Source: Arcobacter ellisii (GTDB lineage Bacteria; Campylobacterota; Campylobacteria; Campylobacterales; Arcobacteraceae). Taken from it: a stretch of DNA of 64,000 nt. Positions 43,437 to 51,972 of this stretch are shown here, one piece after another. A model generated the notes under the pieces. It did not search any database. It was not told the DNA's origin and saw only the letters and a list, made by a program, of their open reading frames with translations. The position numbers and the translations under genes are program-made. Each line of letters opens with the position of its first letter. Position 1 is the stretch's first letter. Location of the stretch: NCBI RefSeq assembly GCF_003544915.1, contig NZ_CP032097.1:1860001-1924000 (forward strand). The letters are read 5' to 3'.

Positions 43437-45995
43437 ATGAAAAAAACTTTTAAAAACTATATATTCTCTCGACAAATTATTTTAGTATCAATTATCTTTT
43501 TACTCTGTTTTATCTTTAGTACTTATATTCACACAAAACTTACAAAAGAAGAAGCTTTAAATCATTCAAAAGCTATATCAAATCAAATCTTTTCTTCAAT
43601 GTATCAAGTTATGCGTAAAGGTTGGAGTAGAGATGATGTGATGATGTTTACAAAATCTTTAGAAGATAATTTTCAAAGTAGTAATTATGAGATAAATATT
43701 TATAGAGGAGAAAAAGTAAAACAACTTTTTGGAGAAATTGAAGAAAAACAAAAAGATGCTACTTTAGTTGATGTTTTAAATGGAAAAATTGAACAACTAG
43801 ATAGTTTTGAAAATAACATTGTTAGAAATATTTTACCCCTAAAAGCAACAACAGATTGTAAAGCCTGTCACGTAAATGTAAATGAAGGTGATGTTTTAGG
43901 AGTTTTAGAAGTAAAACAAAATCTTAACTCAATATTTAAAGAATCAAAATATCAATTTATTGCATTTTTTCTAATAATTATTCCTATTTTTTACCTAATT
44001 GCATTTATATCTTCAAGAAATACAACAAGAAAAATAACTGATAATTTAGATTTATTTAACAATAAAGTTGAAAATATAAATTCAATTCAAGACTTTAGAG
44101 ATTTTGACTCAAAAGATATTGATTTATACTTTAAAGAATTTAACCAAATTATAAAAAATGTTGATTCAATGGCAGGAAAACTAAAAGGTATTGCTGTTGA
44201 TAAAGAGTTATTAGAGTTTGAAATAAAACTTTTAGATAAATTTATAATTACTTCAGATGTTGTAAAAGATTGGAAAGAGTATATTTGTGATTTATTGATA
44301 GAAATTAATAAAATTATGGAAACATATACTTTAATGACAATTTTTAGAGTTGGAGAAGACCAATTTGAAGTTGATATTTTCTGGTTAGCTCTTCCTAAAC
44401 AACATCAAAAAGAGATGTTTGATAGATATATTAATAATATCGTAAAAGAGGCTGAATATTTCCAAGGTATGACAGATTTTACAATAAAACATATCGTTGC
44501 AAATAAAAATATCTGTTTATCTGAATTAGAAGAAGATTCTATTGAATATAGAACAAAATCACTATTTTTAGATACTCCAAAAATTGGAGGAATTGTAGGA
44601 ATTGGTCTTCAATCAGTATTTTCAAATGACCCAGTTAGATATATTGTAATTGACTCGATTTTAACAACTATGGCTAACTTAGTTGGTTCAGTTAAAGCTA
44701 TTCATAAATATACTCAAGATTTAGAATATTATGCTGCACGTGATCCACTTACAGATTTATTTAATCAAAGAGTATTTAATGATATGATGGCTTATGAGAT
44801 TAAAAGAGCTCAAAGACATAAATATCCTTTTGCACTTATGGTTATTGATTGTGATAATTTTAAACCAATAAACGATAACTTTGGACACTCTTTTGGAGAT
44901 AAATTTTTACAAACTGTTGCAGATATTTTAGAAAAAGAAAAACGTCCTGAAGATATAGTTGCAAGATATGGAGGAGATGAATTTACAATTATTCTTCCTG
45001 AATGTGATGAAAATGGGGCAATGGCTGTTGCAAATAGAATTTCAAAAAGAATTGAACAAGAAAAATTAATCGCTCCTGATGGAACAAGAGTAGGAATTAC
45101 AATTTCAATAGGAATTTCAGTTTATCCAACTCACAGTTTATCTCAAAAAGATATGTTTATAATTGCTGATTCAATGATGTATCAAGCAAAAGAGGAAGGG
45201 AAAAACTCTATAAAAATTCCAAATCAAACAGATGTTTCTTCTATTTTAAAACAAAAACAAGAAAAATCTTCACTTTTAATAAAAGCAATTGAAAATGACC
45301 AAATAGAAGCCTATTTCCAACCAATTAAACCATCTTCTTCAAATCATAATGGTTTAGTAATTCATGAGCTTCTAATGAGAATTCATCAAGATGGAAAAGT
45401 TGTATCAGCTTTTGAATTTATCGAAATTGCAGAAGCAAGAGGACTTATAAATACTATGGATTTAATGGTTATTGAAAAAGCATTTAGAAAAATCCAAGAG
45501 AGTTCTTATGAAGGAATTTTATTTATTAATCTTTCTCCTAAATCTCTTATTATGGGTGATTTTATAAATAAAATAAATGGTTTTGTAGAAAAATATAATA
45601 TTCAAAAAGAAAAAATTGTATTTGAAATAACAGAGAGAGAAACAGTTAAAAACTTCTCTTTACTTGAAAAATTTGTTCATATTTTAAAATCAGAAGGTTA
45701 TAAATTTGCAATTGATGATTTTGGTGCAGGTTTCTCATCTTTCCACTATATCAAAAAATTCCCAATTGATTATGTAAAAATTGATGGTGATTTTATTGTA
45801 AATATCAACAAAGACGCAAAAGATAAAGCCTTTGTAAATAGTATTGTTACTCTTGCTAAAGAGTTAGAAGTTCAAGCAATCGCAGAGTTTGTAGAAAATG
45901 AAGAGATTGTAAAAGTTCTTGATGAATTAGAAATAGATTACTATCAAGGTTACCACATAGGAAAACCATCGCAAAACTTTGTCTCTTTTAAATAA
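43437..45995 (+). CDS. Heme-c sensor GGDEF-EAL membrane protein (852 aa)
   Basis: Membrane helices at about 13-31 and 174-192 enclose a periplasmic sensor with a c-type heme motif CKACH at 141-145. A GAF-like region (about 255-425) follows, then a GGDEF domain with intact GGDEF (512-516) and RxxD inhibitory site (RPED, 503-506), then an EAL domain with HELLMRI (Glu644), INLSPKSL, EITERETV, IDDFGAGFSSF, YVKIDGDF, AEFV and QGYHIGKP. Both catalytic centres look functional, so the protein may make or break c-di-GMP depending on heme redox or gas binding. It lies 155 bp after the truncated haemoglobin gene on the same strand, separated by a hairpin. Confidence 0.9.
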   Translation: MKKTFKNYIFSRQIILVSIIFLLCFIFSTYIHTKLTKEEALNHSKAISNQIFSSMYQVMRKGWSRDDVMMFTKSLEDNFQSSNYEINIYRGEKVKQLFGEIEEKQKDATLVDVLNGKIEQLDSFENNIVRNILPLKATTDCKACHVNVNEGDVLGVLEVKQNLNSIFKESKYQFIAFFLIIIPIFYLIAFISSRNTTRKITDNLDLFNNKVENINSIQDFRDFDSKDIDLYFKEFNQIIKNVDSMAGKLKGIAVDKELLEFEIKLLDKFIITSDVVKDWKEYICDLLIEINKIMETYTLMTIFRVGEDQFEVDIFWLALPKQHQKEMFDRYINNIVKEAEYFQGMTDFTIKHIVANKNICLSELEEDSIEYRTKSLFLDTPKIGGIVGIGLQSVFSNDPVRYIVIDSILTTMANLVGSVKAIHKYTQDLEYYAARDPLTDLFNQRVFNDMMAYEIKRAQRHKYPFALMVIDCDNFKPINDNFGHSFGDKFLQTVADILEKEKRPEDIVARYGGDEFTIILPECDENGAMAVANRISKRIEQEKLIAPDGTRVGITISIGISVYPTHSLSQKDMFIIADSMMYQAKEEGKNSIKIPNQTDVSSILKQKQEKSSLLIKAIENDQIEAYFQPIKPSSSNHNGLVIHELLMRIHQDGKVVSAFEFIEIAEARGLINTMDLMVIEKAFRKIQESSYEGILFINLSPKSLIMGDFINKINGFVEKYNIQKEKIVFEITERETVKNFSLLEKFVHILKSEGYKFAIDDFGAGFSSFHYIKKFPIDYVKIDGDFIVNINKDAKDKAFVNSIVTLAKELEVQAIAEFVENEEIVKVLDELEIDYYQGYHIGKPSQNFVSFK

Positions 45996-46000
45996 GAGAC
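45981..46000. terminator. Hairpin between convergent genes
   Basis: A 7-bp stem GTCTCTT/AAGAGAC with a 6-nt loop overlapping the stop codon of the GGDEF-EAL gene. No long T-run follows. Confidence 0.45.
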
Positions 46001-47302
46001 TTAGTTTCCAATAGCCAAAGCATATAAAACCATTGTTTGCTCTTGTAAAAACTCACAAACCTCATCATCATAATAAGCCCCTATTCCACTACAACCAATA
46101 TCTAAATAGTTTGAAGCCAAATACAATCTATGACCAATTATTCCAGCCTTTTGATAAGCTTCTTGATAGTTTTTACTTTTTGTTGTTAAAAAAAATGTAA
46201 CAGCACTATCTTTTCCTAACTCTTGCTCTAAACATAAATATCCAGCTTTTGATGAAAAATCTCCATTTCTTAAAAGTTCTCCATTTTTATATAGTCCTAT
46301 TTGTAAACCTTCTACTCTATTTATAGTGTAAAAAATATCAACTTGTTCATCACAATCATTTGTTATTGGTTGATTTAATACATTTAATATTGCTTCAAAT
46401 TGAACTTTTGAGATACTTTGTTTTGTAAACTCTCTTATTGACCTTCTTTTAAAAATCACATCTTTAAATCTTTGTTTTTGAAAATTAAATAGAGCTTTTT
46501 TTGTTTCATTATTTTTGTTTTTTATCTCTAACGTATCTTCATAAGCTTTTTCGATTAGTTCATTTTTTACAAAAAATGAGATTTTCCCTTCTTCATATGA
46601 ACTTCCATCTAGAGTAGAAAGAGTTAAAGAAAAACTCTCTTTTTTATCATCTTTTTTTGTTCCAACTAAACAAACAGCAGTAAAAAACTCTTTTTCATCA
46701 AAACAAAAAAAATCATTTAATTTTTGTTTTGGAAAATCATACAAAATCTCAAACTCTTTATCAAACAAATATGAACTAGCTTCCATACTTCCAAGCAAAT
46801 GTCCAGCATCAAGTAAACAGTATCTAAAAGCTCTATTTTTATATTTCCATGAAGACCTAAAATACAAAGAAGAGATAAAAAAGATAAAACCATCAACACT
46901 AAAATCTAAACCTAAAAGAGTTTCCACCCCTTGATTTGATTCAATTTTTTGAAGTTTTACAGCACTTGAAGTTGCTACTTCCAAATGATAAATTCCATCT
47001 TCAAAACCATCTACATTTCTTGCTTGAAAATATACTTCATTTGGATACAAAGCTCCTGCACTTGGATTTACTCTTAAATAGTATTCAATTCCTGGATAGG
47101 TTTTTTTTGCTGTTATTCCAGAGATTAGATATAAAAAATTGTAATTTTCATTTGAAGAATCTAAAGCTATTCGTTTATAACTATCTGGATAATTTTTAAA
47201 TCTATTTGGAGGATTATTCCAATCAACTCTATTTGGATTGTTTCTTACTGAAAGGTATGAGTGTTTTGTGTTTTGATGGTATTGGTTTAATTCATATAAC
47301 AT
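46001..47302 (-). CDS. SagB/ThcOx-type nitroreductase-fold oxidoreductase (433 aa)
   Basis: Two nitroreductase-like modules: an N-terminal one (NPSAGALYPNEVYFQ, GIYHLEVATSSAVKL, YCLLDAGHLLGS) and a C-terminal one (FKRRSIREFTKQSISKVQFEAIL, AYQKAGIIGHRLYLASNYLDIGCSGIGAYYDDEV). This is the layout of SagB-type dehydrogenases, FMN enzymes that oxidise thiazolines or oxazolines in peptide natural products. No YcaO cyclodehydratase or precursor peptide gene is nearby, so the substrate here is unknown. ATG with AGGAAG upstream. Single gene. Confidence 0.85.
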   Translation of the reverse strand: MLYELNQYHQNTKHSYLSVRNNPNRVDWNNPPNRFKNYPDSYKRIALDSSNENYNFLYLISGITAKKTYPGIEYYLRVNPSAGALYPNEVYFQARNVDGFEDGIYHLEVATSSAVKLQKIESNQGVETLLGLDFSVDGFIFFISSLYFRSSWKYKNRAFRYCLLDAGHLLGSMEASSYLFDKEFEILYDFPKQKLNDFFCFDEKEFFTAVCLVGTKKDDKKESFSLTLSTLDGSSYEEGKISFFVKNELIEKAYEDTLEIKNKNNETKKALFNFQKQRFKDVIFKRRSIREFTKQSISKVQFEAILNVLNQPITNDCDEQVDIFYTINRVEGLQIGLYKNGELLRNGDFSSKAGYLCLEQELGKDSAVTFFLTTKSKNYQEAYQKAGIIGHRLYLASNYLDIGCSGIGAYYDDEVCEFLQEQTMVLYALAIGN

Positions 47303-47378
47303 CTAATCTTCCTATTCATTTTTATAAAATTTTGATTTTTTCTTAAAAATTTTGATTCTCTCTTTACAAGATATGAAA

Positions 47379-47384
47379 TATAAT
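47379..47384 (+). promoter_or_regulatory. -10 element of the kdpDE-ktr operon
   Basis: GAAATATAATGACA contains TATAAT 29 bp before the small ORF at 47413, with CAAGGAAAATATT as its ribosome binding site. Confidence 0.55.
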
Positions 47385-47412
47385 GACATAACAAACTTAC
47401 AAGGAAAATATT

Positions 47413-47493
47413 ATGTCTATTTCCAATATTTTAATGCTTTCAATTTTAGATATTTTAACCTTAATTCTATTATTCAAACTACCAAAAGCTTAA
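47413..47493 (+). CDS. 26-residue membrane peptide, KdpF-like position
   Basis: ATG with a good AAGGA site at 7-base spacing encodes MSISNILMLSILDILTLI, then LLFKLPKA. It is almost entirely one hydrophobic helix. Its TAA is separated by a single base from the ATG of the downstream KdpD-like gene, which has no Shine-Dalgarno of its own, so translation is probably coupled. Size and hydrophobicity recall KdpF, the small stabilising peptide of the Kdp pump, though kdpABC is absent here. Too short for routine gene finders. Confidence 0.68.
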   Translation: MSISNILMLSILDILTLILLFKLPKA

Positions 47494-47494
47494 A

Positions 47495-48526
47495 ATGAAA
47501 AATTTATTAATCAAATACAAAGAGTATAGTTACATTTTAAAAGCTTTAATTATTTTATTTATTATTACTATAATAAGTCATCTATTCAAAGAGAATCTTG
47601 ATATTATAAATATATCATTAATTCATATAATACCTGTTGTTATTATTGCAATTTATGGAAATATCAAAGCAACAATATTTATAACATTGCTTAGTGTTGT
47701 ATTTTTAAATTTTTTATACATTCCACCTGTTTATAGTTTTTCAGTTCATAATGAACTTTATATCTGGAGTTTTTTAATATTTGGGATTGTTGGTTGGATA
47801 ATTACAATTCAAGCCAAAAATCTAAACACTCAAACAAAACAAAACGAATTAAGAGAGAGTTTATTACATATAATTTCCCATGATTTAAGAACACCTCTTT
47901 CTACAATTCATGGAAGTATAAACCTGATTTTATCAAACAATAATTTAGATGAAAAAAATAAAAATAATCTTTTAGAAGATATAAACTACGCTTCACTTAG
48001 AATGAAAAGATTAATCACAAATCTATTAGATAGTACAAGACTCTCAAGTGGAAATCTTGATTTAAAACTTGAATGGTGTGATTTTGAAGATATTGTTGGT
48101 GTTGCTTTAAATGAATTTTCTCAAACACAAAATGATGAAAAGTTAGATATAAAAATTGATGAATTAGCTCTATTTTGGGGAGACAATACACTTTTAACTC
48201 AACTAATTATAAATCTTTTAGATAATGCTTTTAAATATTCAAAACCAAATACAAAAATTCATTTAGAAATAGATAATTTAAACAACTATACAAAAATTAA
48301 AATTTTCAATGAAACTGAATATATAGATAAACAAAAACTAAAAAATATCTTTGATAAATTTTATAGATTTGAAGATACAAATGATATTTCTGGAAGTGGA
48401 ATTGGTTTGGCTATTTGTAAAAGTATTGTCAAATTACACCATGGAGAGATAAAAGCTATTGCTCAAAATGATGGAATAACTATTGAAATTGAGCTACCAA
48501 TAATAAAAAGGATTGATATTAAATGA
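47495..48526 (+). CDS. kdpD: KdpD-like sensor kinase lacking the N-terminal KdpD/USP domains (343 aa)
   Basis: Four membrane helices at the start (FIITIISHLF, IHIIPVVIIAIYGNI, TIFITLLSVVFLNFLY, YIWSFLIFGIVGWII) form the DUF4118 domain of KdpD, followed by HisKA with SHDLRTPLSTIHG, and HATPase with LLDNAFKYS and GSGIGLAICKSIV. Classical KdpD (about 900 aa) begins with an ATP-binding KdpD domain and a universal stress domain; both are missing. It probably senses potassium or turgor at the membrane. It overlaps kdpE by 4 bp. Confidence 0.88.
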   Translation: MKNLLIKYKEYSYILKALIILFIITIISHLFKENLDIINISLIHIIPVVIIAIYGNIKATIFITLLSVVFLNFLYIPPVYSFSVHNELYIWSFLIFGIVGWIITIQAKNLNTQTKQNELRESLLHIISHDLRTPLSTIHGSINLILSNNNLDEKNKNNLLEDINYASLRMKRLITNLLDSTRLSSGNLDLKLEWCDFEDIVGVALNEFSQTQNDEKLDIKIDELALFWGDNTLLTQLIINLLDNAFKYSKPNTKIHLEIDNLNNYTKIKIFNETEYIDKQKLKNIFDKFYRFEDTNDISGSGIGLAICKSIVKLHHGEIKAIAQNDGITIEIELPIIKRIDIK

Positions 48527-49212
48527 AAAAATTGATACATATAATCGAAGATGATTTATCAGTAAAAAAACTTTTAGAAATAACTTTTAAAGAGTATGAA
48601 TTTAACTCTATTTCAAGTGATAGCAAAAAAAATGCAATGATGATGTTTTTAAGTCATAATCCTGATTTATTAATAGTAGATTTAGGTCTTCCTGATGGAG
48701 ATGGAAAAGATTTTATAAAACAAATTAGAGAAATATCAAAAGTCCCAATTATTGTTTTAACAGCACGTCATGATGAAAAAGAGATTGTTGCTGCTTTAGA
48801 TGCAGGAGCTGATGATTATATTACAAAACCCTTTTCTGTAAATGAATTACTTGCAAGAATAAGAGCAAATTTAAGAAGAAAAATAGAACCTGAAAATATT
48901 ACTTCATCTATTATTTGTGATGAACTAGAACTAAATATTGTTTCAAGGGATATAACTTTAAAAAATGAAAAACTAAAACTTACTCCAATTGAGTATGAAT
49001 TACTTAAATATTTTATGTTAAATACAAATAAAACCCTAACTCATAATCAGATTCTGCAAGAAGTTTGGGGAACTGGATATCAAAAAGAAATGCAATATTT
49101 AAGAACTTATGTAAATACTTTAAGAAAAAAAATTGAAAAAAATTCTACACGACCAAAATATATCAAAACCCAATCTGGAATTGGTTATAGATTCTCTTGC
49201 AATCAAAATTAG
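48523..49212 (+). CDS. kdpE: KdpE-like response regulator
   Basis: An OmpR-family regulator (229 aa): receiver with IIEDD pocket, Asp in LIVDLGLPDGDG and Lys in ITKPF; then a winged-helix DNA-binding domain (LKLTPIEYELLKYF, QYLRTYVNTLRKKIE, GIGYRF). The LPDGDG and YLRxYxxxLRxK features are those of KdpE. It likely activates its own operon, which ends in potassium transport genes. Translationally coupled to kdpD through a 4-bp overlap. Confidence 0.9.
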   Translation: MKKLIHIIEDDLSVKKLLEITFKEYEFNSISSDSKKNAMMMFLSHNPDLLIVDLGLPDGDGKDFIKQIREISKVPIIVLTARHDEKEIVAALDAGADDYITKPFSVNELLARIRANLRRKIEPENITSSIICDELELNIVSRDITLKNEKLKLTPIEYELLKYFMLNTNKTLTHNQILQEVWGTGYQKEMQYLRTYVNTLRKKIEKNSTRPKYIKTQSGIGYRFSCNQN

Positions 49213-49223
49213 GAATAAAATAG

Positions 49224-50549
49224 ATGCAACACAAATATGTAAGGTCTATATTTTTAGGCTATGTATTAATTATTTTTATTGGTGCAATACTTTTATCTTT
49301 ACCAATTTGTCATATTAAAGAATTAAAATTTATTGATGCACTATTTACCTCAGCTAGTGCTACTTGTGTAACTGGATTGATTGTTACAAGTACTTCTGAA
49401 AATTTCACTTTTTGGGGAGAATTTATTATTTTAACACTCATTCAAATAGGTGGAATTGGTTATATGTCTTTAGTAATTATCTTTTTTCTTTTTGTTAGAC
49501 AAAAATTAAGTATTGATGAAAAAAGAGCTATGAAACAATCCCTTGAATTACCAACACTTCATGTTGGAGTCTTTACTAAAAGAATTTTATTTTTTGTATT
49601 GAGTATAGAGTTAATAGGTGCAATCATTTTAACTTATCAATTTTTAGATAAATACTCTTTTTTAGATGCTATTTGGTTTGGAATTTTTCATAGTATTAGT
49701 GCTTTTAATAATGCTGGTTTTTCACTTTTTACAGATAGTTTGATGTCTTATCAAAGTGATTCTATATCTTTATTTACTATTAGTTTTTTAGTTATTTTAG
49801 GAGGACTTGGTTATTTTGTTTTAATAGAAATTTATGAAAATAGAAAGTTCTCAAAACGTTTTACAATTCATACAAGAATTATGCTTTATGGAACACTTAT
49901 TTTAATAGTAGGTGGAATGATTCTATTTTTATCAATTGAGTGGAATAATCCAAAAACTTTTGGTGAATTAAATCTTTATGAAAAATTTTTAAATGCCTTT
50001 TTTTTATCAATAAACTTTAGAACAAGTGGATTTAATAGCATAGATATTGCTTCATTAAAAGAGTCTTCTTTATTCTTTTCAACTCTGTTTATGATGACAG
50101 GAGCTGGACAAGGAAGTACAGCAGGAGGTATGAAAATAACAACTGTTGCAATTTTGATTATTACAGTAATTTATATATTAAAAGAATCAAATCAACAACC
50201 AAATATTTTTAAAAGAACAATTGAACAAAAAGTTATAAATAAAGCCCTTGCAATAATTATTTCTTCATCATTTTTTGTTCTTTGTGCAATTTTACTTTTA
50301 GTCGAAACACAAAATTTACCTTTCATAAAAATTTTATTCGAAGTGGTTTCTGCATTTGGAACAGTTGGAGTTTCAACAGGAAATGGAGATATTTTAAGTT
50401 TTTCAGCTCAATTTGATAATTTTGGAAAAAGTTTAATCATTGTATTAATGATTGCAGGAAGATTAGGAGTTTTTGCATTTGGTTTAATACTTATTGGAAA
50501 AGCAAAAACAAGACATTTTAAATACCCAGTAGGAAGGATTATTATATGA
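49224..50549 (+). CDS. ktrB: KtrB/TrkH-family potassium transporter subunit
   Basis: A 441-residue membrane protein with four M1-P-M2 units of the Trk/Ktr/HKT superfamily. The selectivity-filter loops are visible as TSASATCVTGLIVT, SISAFNNAGFSLF, INFRTSGFNSID and VSAFGTVGVSTG, each with the conserved Gly. The gating loop TGAGQGSTAGGMKIT lies in the third unit. Size fits KtrB better than TrkH. It transports K+ (with Na+ coupling in some KtrB). AGGAA upstream, 11 bp after kdpE; overlaps the RCK gene by 4 bp. Confidence 0.9.
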   Translation: MQHKYVRSIFLGYVLIIFIGAILLSLPICHIKELKFIDALFTSASATCVTGLIVTSTSENFTFWGEFIILTLIQIGGIGYMSLVIIFFLFVRQKLSIDEKRAMKQSLELPTLHVGVFTKRILFFVLSIELIGAIILTYQFLDKYSFLDAIWFGIFHSISAFNNAGFSLFTDSLMSYQSDSISLFTISFLVILGGLGYFVLIEIYENRKFSKRFTIHTRIMLYGTLILIVGGMILFLSIEWNNPKTFGELNLYEKFLNAFFLSINFRTSGFNSIDIASLKESSLFFSTLFMMTGAGQGSTAGGMKITTVAILIITVIYILKESNQQPNIFKRTIEQKVINKALAIIISSSFFVLCAILLLVETQNLPFIKILFEVVSAFGTVGVSTGNGDILSFSAQFDNFGKSLIIVLMIAGRLGVFAFGLILIGKAKTRHFKYPVGRIII

Positions 50550-50947
50550 AAACTATCGCCGTTATTGGTTTAGGAAAATTTGGATTTTATATAGCAAAAA
50601 GTTTATCAAGACTTGATACAAGAGTAATTGCTGTTGATAATGATGAAAAAAAAGTTCAAGAAATAAGTGAATTTGTTGATGATGCTTTTGTAATAGATAG
50701 TACAAATAAACAAGCACTTGAAGAAGTTGGAATTTATAATCTTGAAACAGTAATAGTAAGTATTGGAGAAAATATTGAAGCTAGTATCTTAACTGTTATG
50801 GCACTAAAAGATTTGAATAATAAAAATATTATAGCAAAAGCAATTACCTCTACCCATGGAGAAATACTTTCTAAAATTGGAGCTTTTAAAGTGATTTACC
50901 CTGAAAAAATTGCAGGAAGAATGTTAGTTCAAAAATTGATTAAATAA
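50546..50947 (+). CDS. ktrA: KtrA/TrkA-like RCK_N protein without RCK_C (133 aa)
   Basis: A Rossmann-fold nucleotide-binding RCK_N domain: IGLGKFGFYIAKSL, VIAVDNDEKKV, and VDDAFVIDSTNKQALEEVG. It is the cytosolic gating subunit for KtrB, controlled by ATP/ADP or NAD(H). Typical KtrA (about 220 aa) also has a C-terminal RCK_C domain that binds a second ligand; here the chain ends at residue 133 with two stop codons and no continuation in other frames nearby. Overlaps ktrB by 4 bp. Confidence 0.85.
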   Translation: MKTIAVIGLGKFGFYIAKSLSRLDTRVIAVDNDEKKVQEISEFVDDAFVIDSTNKQALEEVGIYNLETVIVSIGENIEASILTVMALKDLNNKNIIAKAITSTHGEILSKIGAFKVIYPEKIAGRMLVQKLIK

Positions 50948-50950
50948 TAA

Positions 50951-51046
50951 TTATGACTCATCACTATTATAATCAATCATTTTTAAAATAAGTATGATGA
51001 CTAAAACCGCTAAAATTATTAACATCGTAATAGTAGAATAAGGCAA
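50951..51046 (-). CDS. Possible 31-residue membrane peptide
   Basis: On the minus strand a TTG start with AAAGGA at 5-base spacing encodes MPYSTITMLIILAVLVII, then LILKMIDYNSDES, a single membrane helix with an acidic tail. It fills the gap convergent with ktrA. No homologue recognised; it may be a small accessory subunit of a membrane complex or may not be expressed. Confidence 0.45.
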   Translation of the reverse strand: MPYSTITMLIILAVLVIILILKMIDYNSDES

Positions 51047-51151
51047 AATAATCCTTTGTTTTAATTTGCCCTATTCTAAACCAAAATAAATCAATAATTT
51101 ATCAATATTGAAATATAAATATAAAAATTTTATAAAGATAAAAACTAAATC

Positions 51152-51634
51152 TTAGTAATTGAACTTTATTGCAACATTTGATGTACTATAATCATAATCA
51201 TCTGTTTTATATCTCATGTTAGTTGTTTTATAAGTTCCTTCAACAGCAACATTTTGATTAATTTTATACTCTAAAGAAGCACCATAACCAACTCCTGTTG
51301 CAGAGTTATCATCAAAGTATTGATATACTCCTGTTCCTAATCCAAAAGCTGTTAAATCTTGATAAATCTCATAACCAGCTCTTAAATCTAAATCAAGTGT
51401 TGTAACTTCTCTTCCACTATCTACATTTCCATAATATAAACTATTTCCAAAACCTAAAATAATTCCATTATTTAAGGCTGTATTTGCTGTATATCCTAAA
51501 CCATATTGTGTATAAGTTTCACCATCAAGTTTTGCTGAAGTTGCACCAACTGATACTTTTGTATCAAAGTCATTTGCATTTAATAAAGTAACAAAACTAG
51601 CCACTAAAGAAAGGGCTAAATATCTTTTTTTCAT
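51152..51634 (-). CDS. Small outer membrane beta-barrel protein (160 aa)
   Basis: A signal peptide (MKKRYLALSLVASFVTLLNA) is followed by alternating hydrophobic strands with Gly and aromatic residues (YTQYGLGYTANTALN, LDLDLRAGYEIYQDL, GVGYGASLEYKINQNVAVEGTY) and a C-terminal aromatic residue (KFNY) as in BAM substrates. About eight strands would fit an OmpW or OmpX-sized barrel. Function unknown. Good AAGGAAA ribosome binding site. Confidence 0.8.
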   Translation of the reverse strand: MKKRYLALSLVASFVTLLNANDFDTKVSVGATSAKLDGETYTQYGLGYTANTALNNGIILGFGNSLYYGNVDSGREVTTLDLDLRAGYEIYQDLTAFGLGTGVYQYFDDNSATGVGYGASLEYKINQNVAVEGTYKTTNMRYKTDDYDYSTSNVAIKFNY

Positions 51635-51695
51635 TATTTTTTTCCTTTATATTTCTATAAAAATTTCAGCAGTATATATAATCATAACTTAAATA

Positions 51696-51902
51696 TTATT
51701 TTGTAGTTGAAATTCCTGGCTGCTCTTTTGTTCCAACATAATCATCTGGCACAGACGTAGCTTTGAAATAAGCTATTAAAGCTCCAACAACTAAACAAAA
51801 AATTATTACTAGCCTTACAGTATTTCTTTTTTGTTTTGATTCATTTCCATTATAATCATCAATTTTATCTAAACTTGGTTCACCATTATTTAATTTACTC
51901 AT
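51696..51902 (-). CDS. Small single-helix membrane protein (68 aa)
   Basis: A polar Asn/Asp/Lys-rich N-terminus of 29 residues precedes one helix (VRLVIIFCLVVGALIAYF), with a short tail ending in Thr/Lys. ATG with AAGGAG upstream. It lies between the beta-barrel and glutamate dehydrogenase genes. Not recognised. Confidence 0.65.
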   Translation of the reverse strand: MSKLNNGEPSLDKIDDYNGNESKQKRNTVRLVIIFCLVVGALIAYFKATSVPDDYVGTKEQPGISTTK

Positions 51903-51972
51903 AATAAACTCCTTTGTAATATTTTGATAAGTATATCTAATAAAAATTTAATATACAAATCATAACTTCAAC

